NCBI RefSeq assembly: GCF_014250675.1
Contig: NZ_JACHTG010000004.1
Span: 1,551,501 to 1,615,500, forward strand
Direction of reading: 5' to 3'
From: Cetobacterium sp. 8H
GTDB lineage: Bacteria; Fusobacteriota; Fusobacteriia; Fusobacteriales; Fusobacteriaceae
Length of the DNA: 64,000 nucleotides
Below are positions 51,309-59,201 of this stretch, one piece after another. Each line of letters starts with the position of its first letter. Position 1 is the stretch's first letter. Position numbers and translations under genes: made by a program. Below the pieces are notes generated by a model. The model searched no databases. It was given only the letters and a program-made list of their open reading frames with translations, and was not told the origin of the DNA.

Positions 51309-52424
51309 CTATTTTAAATTTTCTGGATTTAATACTTCTAACTCTTCTATTACAAAGATTCCATCTTTTCTGATTAAAACATCATCAAACCAAATCTCTC
51401 CCCCACCAAAGTCCGGTCTTTGAATTAGAACTAAATCCCAGTGAATAGCTGACTTATTCCCATTATCAGCTAATTTATATGCTTGCCCTGGAGTAAAGTG
51501 AATACTTCCAGCTATTTTTTCATCGAATAAAGTATCTTTCATAGGTTTTAAAATATATGGATTAACTCCAATAGCGAATTCACCTATAAATCTAGCTCCT
51601 TCATCTGTATTTAAAATTTCATTTAATCTTTCTGTGTTGTTAGCTGTGGCCTCAACTATTTTTCCATTTTCAAATTTAAACTGAACATTTTCAAAAGTTG
51701 TTCCTTGATATACAGAAGGTGTATTATAAGTTATAACTCCATTTATAGAATCTTTTACAGGAGCAGTATAAACTTCTCCGTCTGGAATATTTCTAAGTCC
51801 AGAACATTTAACAGATGGAATATCTTTTATTGAGAATGATATATCTGTTCCTTGCGCTATTATTCTTACTTTATCAGTTCTATCTAATACAGCTGTTAAA
51901 GAATCCATTGCTTTACTCATTTTCGAATAATCTAAGTTACAAACATTGAAGTAAAAATCTTCAAATGACTCTAATGATGTATTTGCAAGTTGAGCCATTG
52001 AGTTGTTCGGGTATCTTAATACAACCCATTTAGTATTATTAACTCTTTCCTTTAAATGAACTGGGTTCATAAAATAGTCTGTATATATTTTCATTTTATC
52101 TGATTCTACATCTGATAGCTCAGATGCATTTTCGCTTCCTCTAATTGCGATATATGCATCCATATCTTTCATTCTTTCTAATTCATATTTAGCCATCAAT
52201 TCAGCTTGTGTTTTATCCATTCCTTTTAATAACTGTCTAGTTACACTCTGATCTTTTAATGTTACAAAAGGGTGTCCTCCAACAGCATAAACCTCTTTAA
52301 CTAAAGCTTTTACTAATAATTTAGATTCTTCACCTAAAGATTCTATTAAAACTTTTTCTCCTTTTTGAACTCTACAAGAGTACGTAACTAAATTTTTTGC
52401 AAGCATTTCAATTCTTTGATCCAC
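51309..52424 (-). CDS. M29 family aminopeptidase
   Basis: A 371-residue metallopeptidase of the thermophilic/AmpS aminopeptidase family, somewhat shorter than the usual 400 or so. Metal and active-site regions visible: NIPDGEVYTAPVKDSINGVI (Glu ligand), GARFIGEFAIGVNPYI with Glu, and the late SIHFTPGQAYKLADNGNKSAIHWDLVLIQRPDFGGGEIWFDD in parts, with two His and Asp ligands. The GTG at 52424 is preferred: GGAGGG lies just ahead of it, whereas the ATG at 52436 has no Shine-Dalgarno and contains that site. It is the first gene of a probable four-gene minus-strand unit. Confidence 0.88.
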   Translation of the reverse strand: MDQRIEMLAKNLVTYSCRVQKGEKVLIESLGEESKLLVKALVKEVYAVGGHPFVTLKDQSVTRQLLKGMDKTQAELMAKYELERMKDMDAYIAIRGSENASELSDVESDKMKIYTDYFMNPVHLKERVNNTKWVVLRYPNNSMAQLANTSLESFEDFYFNVCNLDYSKMSKAMDSLTAVLDRTDKVRIIAQGTDISFSIKDIPSVKCSGLRNIPDGEVYTAPVKDSINGVITYNTPSVYQGTTFENVQFKFENGKIVEATANNTERLNEILNTDEGARFIGEFAIGVNPYILKPMKDTLFDEKIAGSIHFTPGQAYKLADNGNKSAIHWDLVLIQRPDFGGGEIWFDDVLIRKDGIFVIEELEVLNPENLK

Positions 52425-52506
52425 GATTCCCTCCATTTAATCACATGTTTTATTCTATAATTATACAATGAAACATTACGAATAAGCAAGTTTATATTCA
52501 TAACTA

Positions 52507-52543
52507 AAAAATGATTAAAGTGTCTCACACTTTAATCATTTTT
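52507..52543 (-). terminator. terminator of the desaturase-kinase pair
   Basis: AAAAATGATTAAAGTG and its exact complement with a 5-base loop; the right arm overlaps the last codons of the kinase-like gene and the minus strand ends in T-run. Confidence 0.85.
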
Positions 52544-53767
52544 AAAATCAATATCTTTTTCTAATAATTTTGTAAACTCCTTAATGTCTGTCATTAAATT
52601 TGTATGTGGATTACATTTCAATACCATCCCATCCAAATACATCAAACTTTTTATAACATGAAACATTCCTTGTGGAAACTCCATTCCTGAATTAACACCA
52701 AGCTTAATTGTTTCCATCATTCTTTTGGTTAAGCTTACCTTTGATACATCACTATCTTTAAAGTCACTATATAAATCAATAAATTTACTTAAAAAAGCTT
52801 CAAATTTATTAGAGCTAAGTTCAACTATAGACATTTTATTTAAATATTTTGCAGCATTTATATAGTCATATCTTGAAAGATAATAAAAAAATCCAAAGAG
52901 TCCTATTCTTAGCTTATCATTTATTTCACCAATAGTTGAACAGTCTATTAAATTTATATTGCCAAATCTATCTATAATTATATTCCCTGGATGAATATCT
53001 CCATGAAATACCCCTAACTTGAACATGTAAAATGAATGGTATTTAAATAGTAGCAATAAATCTTCATACTTTAATTTTTTTCTATCTAAAAGAGTATTGA
53101 AACTCTCACCTTCTATAAATTTCGAAATCAAGATTCGTTCTGTGCAATATTCATCTATAAACTCAGAAAATCTCAATTTTTCCAAATCAAATCGATCGCA
53201 ATTTTCATATTTTAATCTTTTAAATAATTTTGCCCCATCTAGTTCATTTTTAAAGTTTAACTCCCTTAGAGTTGAATTCTCAATATATTCTATAGCTTCT
53301 AAGGGATTGAATACTTTTCTCAACTTTGGATAAAAGAATAATAATATTTTTATAATTTTTTTATAATTTTTTATATCATCTTTAAATTCATTTTCACTAT
53401 TTTTTCTAATAACTTTTATTGCAACTTTTTCATTATTTGATTTTAAAACACCTAGATGTATTTGTCCAATAGATGCTGAAGCAAAAGGCTTTACATCATA
53501 TTCTGAAAATAATTTTAATAAATCTATATCTTTCTCTAACAAAACTGGCAATTCTTTTTCATTTTCAGAATAGCTATTTTCATATAATTTTGAAAGATGA
53601 AGACAAACATCAGGATTTAAAAAATCTACTCTTAAAGCATAGTATTGAGAAATCTTTATAGCCAATAACCCCATTTTTTCAATCTCTTTCAAATCAGGTT
53701 TTTTTCCAGAATATATTTGAAACAATAATCTTATTAGTTTAAATTTGCTATTTAACTTAGTTATCAT
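52532..53767 (-). CDS. divergent ABC1/UbiB-like protein kinase-fold ATPase
   Basis: A 411-residue member of the ABC1/AarF/UbiB kinase family, atypical ATPases linked to isoprenoid-quinone metabolism. ATP-site landmarks: the A-rich loop FASASIGQIHLG, lysine in VAIKVIRKN, Glu in LRELNFKNELDGAKLF, catalytic HGDIHPGNIIID, and metal site NLIDCSTIG. Two signature motifs are altered: KxGQ is KISQ near residue 38 and DFG is DCS. No membrane helix is seen at the C-terminus. Its ATG overlaps the upstream desaturase gene's stop by 11 bases, so both proteins are made from one coupled message. Confidence 0.85.
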   Translation of the reverse strand: MITKLNSKFKLIRLLFQIYSGKKPDLKEIEKMGLLAIKISQYYALRVDFLNPDVCLHLSKLYENSYSENEKELPVLLEKDIDLLKLFSEYDVKPFASASIGQIHLGVLKSNNEKVAIKVIRKNSENEFKDDIKNYKKIIKILLFFYPKLRKVFNPLEAIEYIENSTLRELNFKNELDGAKLFKRLKYENCDRFDLEKLRFSEFIDEYCTERILISKFIEGESFNTLLDRKKLKYEDLLLLFKYHSFYMFKLGVFHGDIHPGNIIIDRFGNINLIDCSTIGEINDKLRIGLFGFFYYLSRYDYINAAKYLNKMSIVELSSNKFEAFLSKFIDLYSDFKDSDVSKVSLTKRMMETIKLGVNSGMEFPQGMFHVIKSLMYLDGMVLKCNPHTNLMTDIKEFTKLLEKDIDFKND

Positions 53768-55262
53768 TTTTATACTCCCTCTTTTGGATTAGATTAGATA
53801 CTATCCTTGCAGATTCATAGATTGTAGGTAATCCACTTCCAGGGTGTGTCCCACCACCTACAACATATAAATTTCTATAACCTTCCAATTGATTATGCGG
53901 TCTCATAGCTAACATTTGAGTTATATTATGTGATAGATTAAATACAGAGCCGTTATAGACATCATACTCACTTTCCCATTCAAGCGGTGTAATCACTCTT
54001 AATTCTTCTATATGGTTTCCTATATTTTCAAAATTCGCAACTTTTTCTATTTTTTCAATTAATAATTTTGTAAAATCACCTTTCTGTTTTTCCCAATCAA
54101 TCTTAGAATTGTTGTTTGCTACTGGAACTAATACATATATAGAGGATTTGCCCTTAGGAGCAAGTGTTGGATCTGTAACTGATGGATTTTGTATATAGAA
54201 TGAGAAATCATTTCCTATATCAAGATTCTCACTTATTTTATTTACATTTTTTTTATAATCTTTAGCAAATACTATTGTGTGATGTGATATTTTAGGATAT
54301 ATTTTATTAACTCCTAAATAAAGCATAAAGGTTGAACAAGAATATCTTTTCTTTTCTAAATTTTCATCAGAATATTTAGTTCTGATATTTTTAGGAACTA
54401 ACTTTTTCATTGCTGTTGCAAAATCTGCATTTATGATTACATGTTTTCCTCTATGAACCTCACCATTTTCAAGCTTTACGCCAACAGCTTTATTATCCTC
54501 AAAAATAATAGTTTTTACAGGGGCATTAAGTTTTATCTCTCCATTTTGTTTTTCTATGATAGATGCCATCGTTTCTGAAAGCATATTCAAACCACCTTCA
54601 ACATGATGAACTCCATACTTATGTTCAAGATAGGATATCATAGTAAATGTGCCAGGCGCTATCCAAGGAGACATCCCAATGTATTTAGCTTGAAATGTAA
54701 AAGCTAATCTCAAATCATTAGGTTTGAAATATTTCCCCATAACCTTGTAAACAGAACTAAATGCATCTAAATATGGAATAGCTTTTAAAAAGTTGGATTT
54801 AAAATAATCTTTAAAGGATGAATACGGAACTTTCAAACAAGGTTCAAGTTTTGAAAATTTTAAACTTTCTCGTTCTATATACTGATTGTAACCTTGTGAG
54901 TTAAGAGGAAAAACTCTTTCAATTTCAGCAAGCATATGATGTTTTTGATTATTTGAATAGGGATAAAAATCTTCACGGCCATAAAATTTTAATCTATACA
55001 TCGGGTTTATCTCTTTTATTTTAACATATTCATTTAAATCTTCTCCTGATTCTAAAAAAATTTCTTCAAGAATTTGTGGCATTAAAAAAAATGTCGGGCC
55101 TAGATCAAATTTATATTCTCCTAATTTAAAACTTGAATTTCTTCCACCTACATAAGGTTTTTTTTCAAATATTTTTACAGAATAGCCTTTATGATTCAAA
55201 AGTAGTGCAGCAGCTAATCCTCCCGGGCCTGCTCCAATAATTATGATATCCGTTTTATCCAT
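53757..55262 (-). CDS. CrtI-type phytoene desaturase-like FAD enzyme
   Basis: A 501-residue flavoprotein of the carotenoid desaturase/isomerase family. The FAD site is IIIIGAGPGGLAAALLLNHKGYSVKIFEKKPYVGGRNSS in parts (GxGxxG at 9-14, GGR near 40); FDLGPTFFLMP, HHVEGGLNMLSETMASII, VIINADFATAMKKLVP, and the C-terminal NLYVVGGGTHPGSGLPTIYESARI are the typical CrtI signatures. Natural substrates could be phytoene or another polyprenyl lipid. No phytoene synthase gene is near. It overlaps the ABC1-like kinase gene and is divergent from a DeoR-type regulator. Confidence 0.88.
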   Translation of the reverse strand: MDKTDIIIIGAGPGGLAAALLLNHKGYSVKIFEKKPYVGGRNSSFKLGEYKFDLGPTFFLMPQILEEIFLESGEDLNEYVKIKEINPMYRLKFYGREDFYPYSNNQKHHMLAEIERVFPLNSQGYNQYIERESLKFSKLEPCLKVPYSSFKDYFKSNFLKAIPYLDAFSSVYKVMGKYFKPNDLRLAFTFQAKYIGMSPWIAPGTFTMISYLEHKYGVHHVEGGLNMLSETMASIIEKQNGEIKLNAPVKTIIFEDNKAVGVKLENGEVHRGKHVIINADFATAMKKLVPKNIRTKYSDENLEKKRYSCSTFMLYLGVNKIYPKISHHTIVFAKDYKKNVNKISENLDIGNDFSFYIQNPSVTDPTLAPKGKSSIYVLVPVANNNSKIDWEKQKGDFTKLLIEKIEKVANFENIGNHIEELRVITPLEWESEYDVYNGSVFNLSHNITQMLAMRPHNQLEGYRNLYVVGGGTHPGSGLPTIYESARIVSNLIQKREYKNDN

Positions 55263-55337
55263 ACTTTTTACCTCCTCTTCTATATAATGTTTTATACTAT
55301 CATTTCATAACTTTCTTTTTTAAAAAATAATTTTTTG

Positions 55338-55346
55338 TGCTATAAT
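55338..55346 (+). promoter_or_regulatory. extended -10 promoter of the DeoR-type gene
   Basis: TGCTATAAT at 55338-55346, about 34 bases upstream of the start; no clear -35. Confidence 0.65.
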
Positions 55347-55379
55347 TTATCAATTGATCTAAATGGAGGAAATACATCT

Positions 55380-56162
55380 ATGTTTGTTGAAGAAAGAAAA
55401 CAAAAAATTTTAAATATATTAAAACAAAAAGAAAAAGTAAATGTTAATGAATTAAGCGAATTATTCTCTATAAGTAAAGTTATAGTTAGAAAAGATCTTT
55501 GTCAAATGGAAGAGGATGGTCTTTTAACTAGGACTCATGGCGGGGCCATTCTAAAAAGAAAACTTATTGATAGTAATTCTCTTAAAGATATTGCAAAAGA
55601 AGAGTTAAACTATAAAACTGATTTAGCTCAAAAAATTATTCTCTCAATTAAGGAGGGAGATATCATTTTTTTAGATGATTCAGATATTTCTATTATAGCG
55701 GCAGCAATATTACAGAAGAAAAAAATTAAAATTACTGTCATTTCAAATAAATTAGAAGTACAAAAAATATTATCTGAGAATAAAGAAATAAAGCTAATCT
55801 CTTTGGGAGGCATTTATAACTCTAAAACTGACTCATTTACAGGAGATCTTGCAATAAAAAGTTTACAAAAGTTTAACTTAAATAAAGTTTTTATAGAAGC
55901 TAGAGGAATAAATGTAGACAGAATGCAGTTGAGTACTATAAGTATAAATGATGGTGAACTAAAAAAGACTGCTTTAAATTTTGGAAAAGAATTATTTATA
56001 GTTGCTTCAAGTGATAAATTTTTCCAAGATTCAATATATAATTTTTATTCACTAAAAGAAGGTATAAACATTATTACAGATTCAAAACTATGCTCAAATA
56101 TAGAAAAAATACTTGTAGAAAAAAATATAAATATTATAAAAGGTGACTATTCAAAAGAATAG
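55380..56162 (+). CDS. DeoR family transcriptional regulator
   Basis: A 260-residue regulator. The DeoR helix-turn-helix occupies residues 5-58: ERKQKILNILKQKEKVNVNELSELFSISKVIVRKDL in parts, followed by MEEDGLLTRTHGGAI, the family signature. The C-terminal sugar-phosphate-sensing domain has ISLGGIYNSKTDSFTGDLA. Other DeoR regulators control sugar use; here the only adjacent gene pair is the divergent desaturase-kinase operon, so its target is not clear. The ATG at 55380 has GGAGGA upstream; the TTG at 55335 would place start inside the promoter. Confidence 0.9.
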   Translation: MFVEERKQKILNILKQKEKVNVNELSELFSISKVIVRKDLCQMEEDGLLTRTHGGAILKRKLIDSNSLKDIAKEELNYKTDLAQKIILSIKEGDIIFLDDSDISIIAAAILQKKKIKITVISNKLEVQKILSENKEIKLISLGGIYNSKTDSFTGDLAIKSLQKFNLNKVFIEARGINVDRMQLSTISINDGELKKTALNFGKELFIVASSDKFFQDSIYNFYSLKEGINIITDSKLCSNIEKILVEKNINIIKGDYSKE

Positions 56163-56172
56163 CCACCTTTTA
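56138..56172 (+). terminator. terminator of the DeoR-type gene
   Basis: AAAAGGTGACTATTC and GAATAGCCACCTTTT pair with one mismatch; the left arm is within the coding end. Confidence 0.65.
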
Positions 56173-56187
56173 TAGGAGAGGGAGATA

Positions 56188-57669
56188 TTACTCATTATCT
56201 TTATTTTTATCTTCCTCATTTTTTTTACAGCATTTTTTCATATTTTCCAATTTCTCTTTTGCGAAATCTCTTCCACCTAATCCAAAAGCTATCGCAAATG
56301 CTATCGCTAAGGCACCAACAATGAATCCAAAAGCTAGATTTATAATTTCATTAGCTATACCCATTTGTCTTAATCCCATAGCACCAACAAAAACTATTAT
56401 TGCAATTCTTGCTATATTTGCTATATAATTTTTATTTTCTAAACCGGTATTCTTTATTAAATTAGAAACATAGTTTGCAATTATTACTCCTAAAGCTATA
56501 ATTAATACACCTAAAAGTATCTCTCCAAGTAATATAGTAAATTTTACACTCAAATCTTGAAGCAATCCAAAATTTAAAATTTCTACAGATTGAATAATAG
56601 CGAAATATATAATAATGATTTTTGTAAATTTACCCACAAGTTTTGAATATCCATCTTCTCTAGTTTTAAAACCAATTTTTTCTAAGTATGAGTCAAATTT
56701 AAATCCAGAAAGAATATTTGTAATTATTCCTTCTATTAACTTTCCAAAGTAGAAAGCTATCGCTAAAATTAAAACTACTCCTATTAAATTAGGTATATAG
56801 TCAAATAAAATATTAAGCATACTTATAACTGGGATTATTATTATTTCTAATCCTAAATATTTAAGAGATGCTGATAATACAGGGATTAAAATAAGTACAT
56901 AAACAATATTTGATAATATCGTTGATAATTTCCCATTGAAAAGTACTTTTCCATCAATAGTTATTCTTTTTTCTAAATTTAGTGAATCCAGCAGATTTTT
57001 TAAAATGTCTCTTAATTTTGATGCTATAAACCAACCAACTATCAATACTAAAATAGCTGCAATAAGAGCAGGAATATAATTTAAAAATTTAGTTATCATA
57101 TCTGTAATTGGAGTTAAAACATTATCTAATTTTAAAGATGCCAAAACTCCAGGTAGAATTATAATAAAAATTACTAATGAAATAACTTCACTTAATACTT
57201 TAGATAAAGGTGTATTTTCTTCATTTTGTTTTATTTTTTCATCAATTTTTATTTTTCTAAAGAATATTTCTGAAAACTTTTGGGCTAATTTTGCTAAAAT
57301 AATAGCTACAATTAAAAGCACTATTCCACCAAGTACATTAGGTATATAAGCAAATATTGGATCTAAAAGATTAAGTATTGGATTCACCAATCTACTAAAT
57401 CCTAATTTTTCCATAACAATACCAATAAGAAATATTACTAAAATAAAATAGATAAACTTTATTAATATTTTTATCATATAAGTACTTGTTCCACTTTCTT
57501 TTCCAGTAATTTCATGTTCTAGATTTGAAAATAATTTTGTTTTATTTAATAGTGATTCTAATTTGGTTGCAACAAAAGACGCAATTGCCAAGCCAACTAC
57601 AATTATAATAATTGAACCAATAATATTAAGCGTTGCATTGTTTAAAATTAAAGTTCTTATTTCTTCCAT
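56188..57669 (-). CDS. multi-TM channel-like protein with repeated PF05552-type helices
   Basis: A 493-residue inner-membrane protein with about 12 helices. The same membrane module repeats several times: YIPNVLGGIVLLIVAIILAK, YIPALIAAILVLIVGWFIAS, YIPNLIGVVLILAIAFYFGK and a looser GEILLGVLIIALGVIIAN, each with an aromatic-Ile-Pro lead and a small-residue helix. This is the 'conserved TM helix' architecture of CmpX-like mechanosensitive-channel relatives; the C-terminal FGLGGRDFAKEKLENMKKC is likewise typical. The tail ends in KKNEEDKNKDNE. It has GGAGGAG before its ATG and is transcribed alone. Confidence 0.85.
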   Translation of the reverse strand: MEEIRTLILNNATLNIIGSIIIIVVGLAIASFVATKLESLLNKTKLFSNLEHEITGKESGTSTYMIKILIKFIYFILVIFLIGIVMEKLGFSRLVNPILNLLDPIFAYIPNVLGGIVLLIVAIILAKLAQKFSEIFFRKIKIDEKIKQNEENTPLSKVLSEVISLVIFIIILPGVLASLKLDNVLTPITDMITKFLNYIPALIAAILVLIVGWFIASKLRDILKNLLDSLNLEKRITIDGKVLFNGKLSTILSNIVYVLILIPVLSASLKYLGLEIIIIPVISMLNILFDYIPNLIGVVLILAIAFYFGKLIEGIITNILSGFKFDSYLEKIGFKTREDGYSKLVGKFTKIIIIYFAIIQSVEILNFGLLQDLSVKFTILLGEILLGVLIIALGVIIANYVSNLIKNTGLENKNYIANIARIAIIVFVGAMGLRQMGIANEIINLAFGFIVGALAIAFAIAFGLGGRDFAKEKLENMKKCCKKNEEDKNKDNE

Positions 57670-57807
57670 TTTTTCTCCTCCATTTTTTTATTTAATTTTT
57701 TAATAGATAGATACTATGTTTTTTGAAGTTTTCTTTTATTTTTTATTTACTTTTCTATATTATTTGTGGTATTAATTAATTATAAAGATAAGATTGGAGA
57801 AATTGTC

Positions 57808-58350
57808 ATGAAAATTTTATATTATTTCATTATATTAATGATTATCGGCTGTTCTAATAACACTCGTAAATGGTACCCTACTAAAACTGCTATTTTTAAC
57901 TCTTCCTCTTTTCAAGTTGGTGATATTATTGTTAAAGACAAACTTATAACCGATCCTATTTCTTGGATGGGGCATAGTTCTGTTATTGTAGATAATAATA
58001 TAATTGGTGATTTCCCTAAACTGGGTCAAAGTTATTATACTGTAGATTTAAATTCTTGGTTAAATGAGCCTGAAAGACATGTTGTTGTTCTAAGATATGA
58101 ACATTTTGATGAAAAATTTAAAAAAAAATTTTTAGAAAATGTTGAAATTTATGGTAAAGGGAAATATGAAATATCTTTTTCAAAAAAAACTTCTGATAAC
58201 TTTTATTGTTCAAAATTTGTATGGTTTTTATTTTATAAAACAGCTCAAGATTTAGGTTACAATCTTGATTTAGATTCTGATGGTGGTTTTATTGTTTTTC
58301 CATATGATTTTTTGAATTCCCCTTTCTTGAAGGAAGTTTATCAAAATTAG
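57808..58350 (+). CDS. permuted papain-like (YiiX/YebB-type) lipoprotein
   Basis: A 180-residue lipoprotein: MKILYYFIILMIIGC is a type-II signal with the lipobox cysteine at residue 15. The mature part begins VGDIIVKDKLITDPISWMGHSSVIVD, whose H in MGHSSVI is the likely catalytic base, and near residue 130 has NFYCSKFVWFLF with the likely nucleophile Cys. This His-before-Cys order is that of the permuted NlpC/P60 (YiiX-like) hydrolases, thought to act on amide or ester bonds at the envelope. ATG at 57808 with GGAGA upstream is preferred to earlier frames. Confidence 0.75.
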   Translation: MKILYYFIILMIIGCSNNTRKWYPTKTAIFNSSSFQVGDIIVKDKLITDPISWMGHSSVIVDNNIIGDFPKLGQSYYTVDLNSWLNEPERHVVVLRYEHFDEKFKKKFLENVEIYGKGKYEISFSKKTSDNFYCSKFVWFLFYKTAQDLGYNLDLDSDGGFIVFPYDFLNSPFLKEVYQN

Positions 58351-58423
58351 AGGAATATTTTATTTTTTTGAGTATAATTTCTTATATAGAAGTAAAATCA
58401 CTTTAATTTTTCGGAGGGGCACT

Positions 58424-58723
58424 ATGTATTATAGAGAATATTTTTTTTATTTAAAAGAAAGATTACCAGAAACATGTTATAATATTCTTCAAGAATGCTA
58501 TAATAATCAAAAAAATGATATTGAACAAAATTTTCATAATCTAAAAAATGCTACAACAGATGTTGCAATTAAAAATATTTTGTTACCTATAAAAGAAAAT
58601 ATTTATTCTATGGATTATGAAATATTGTTGAGGGAAATTTTAATAGAACCTCATCCTACTGAAGCTAATCGCTTTAGGTTAGATAGATTTGGAATATATC
58701 TACTACATTATTTAAATAATTAA
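58424..58723 (+). CDS. unknown protein, 99 aa
   Basis: A small helical cytoplasmic protein with no signal peptide or membrane helix: MYYREYFFYLKERLPETCYN, a central EQNFHNLKNATTDVAIKN segment and a C-terminal LREILIEPHPTEANRFRLDRFGIYLLHYLNN quoted here only by its ends (LREILIEPHP and FGIYLLHYL). No family recognised. GGAGGGG precedes the ATG. The next gene starts 14 bases later behind GGAGGA, so the two are probably one unit. Confidence 0.65.
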   Translation: MYYREYFFYLKERLPETCYNILQECYNNQKNDIEQNFHNLKNATTDVAIKNILLPIKENIYSMDYEILLREILIEPHPTEANRFRLDRFGIYLLHYLNN

Positions 58724-58737
58724 TATTGGAGGAATAA

Positions 58738-58998
58738 ATGAAAAACGCAAAAGATTTTACAGAAACTTTATCTCTTTTAACTGAGGATTTTGAATATACT
58801 GTTCCTGAACTAGAAGAAGATATCTCGGATTTATTGAGAACTGAATTTGAGTTGACTTTACTTGATGAAGATTCTAAAAAATATTTTTTATTAAAAAGTG
58901 ATATTTTGGATAAGAATATTAAACTTTTTGTCAATGAAATTAAAGAAGATGAAGATTTTTTCTACTTAATTAATTCAATTGAAACGTCTGAAAAATAA
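58738..58998 (+). CDS. unknown acidic protein, 86 aa
   Basis: A highly acidic protein (about a third Asp and Glu): MKNAKDFTETLSLLTEDFEY at the start, DLLRTEFELTLLDEDSKKYF in the middle, and EIKEDEDFFYLINSIE near the end. No signal, no cysteine, no recognised domain. It is co-directional with the 99-residue gene just upstream. Acidic, small and paired, the two could interact, but nothing in the sequence proves it. A hairpin follows. Confidence 0.65.
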   Translation: MKNAKDFTETLSLLTEDFEYTVPELEEDISDLLRTEFELTLLDEDSKKYFLLKSDILDKNIKLFVNEIKEDEDFFYLINSIETSEK

Positions 58999-59010
58999 TA
59001 CAAAAAACAG

Positions 59011-59041
59011 AAAGGCAACTATTATAAAAATAGTTGCCTTT
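59011..59041 (+). terminator. weak terminator-like hairpin
   Basis: AAAGGCAACTA/TAGTTGCCTTT 11-bp stem with an A/T loop; the following bases are not a clean T-run. Confidence 0.5.
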
Positions 59042-59140
59042 AACATAAAATCTAATACCCCCGTATTTATATATAATATAACACATAAATAGATTTTTTA
59101 CAACAGTTTTGTTCTATTTTTATTCAATTCTATCAAAAAA

Positions 59141-59170
59141 TTGATTTTAATTTTCATTTTTCTTTATAAT
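59141..59170 (+). promoter_or_regulatory. promoter of the patatin-like protein gene
   Basis: TTGATT at 59141-59146, 18-base spacer, TATAAT at 59165-59170. Confidence 0.75.
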
Positions 59171-59201
59171 AAAATAATATAAATATAAAATCGGAGGACA
59201 C

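Noticed and set aside
55263-55379. DeoR-type protein as regulator of the divergent desaturase-kinase operon
   Set aside because: Divergent placement alone is weak; I found no shared inverted repeat in the intergenic region, and the family normally senses sugar phosphates.
58424-58998. Toxin-antitoxin pair
   Set aside because: Neither product shows a known toxin or DNA-binding antitoxin motif, and no autoregulatory palindrome lies upstream.
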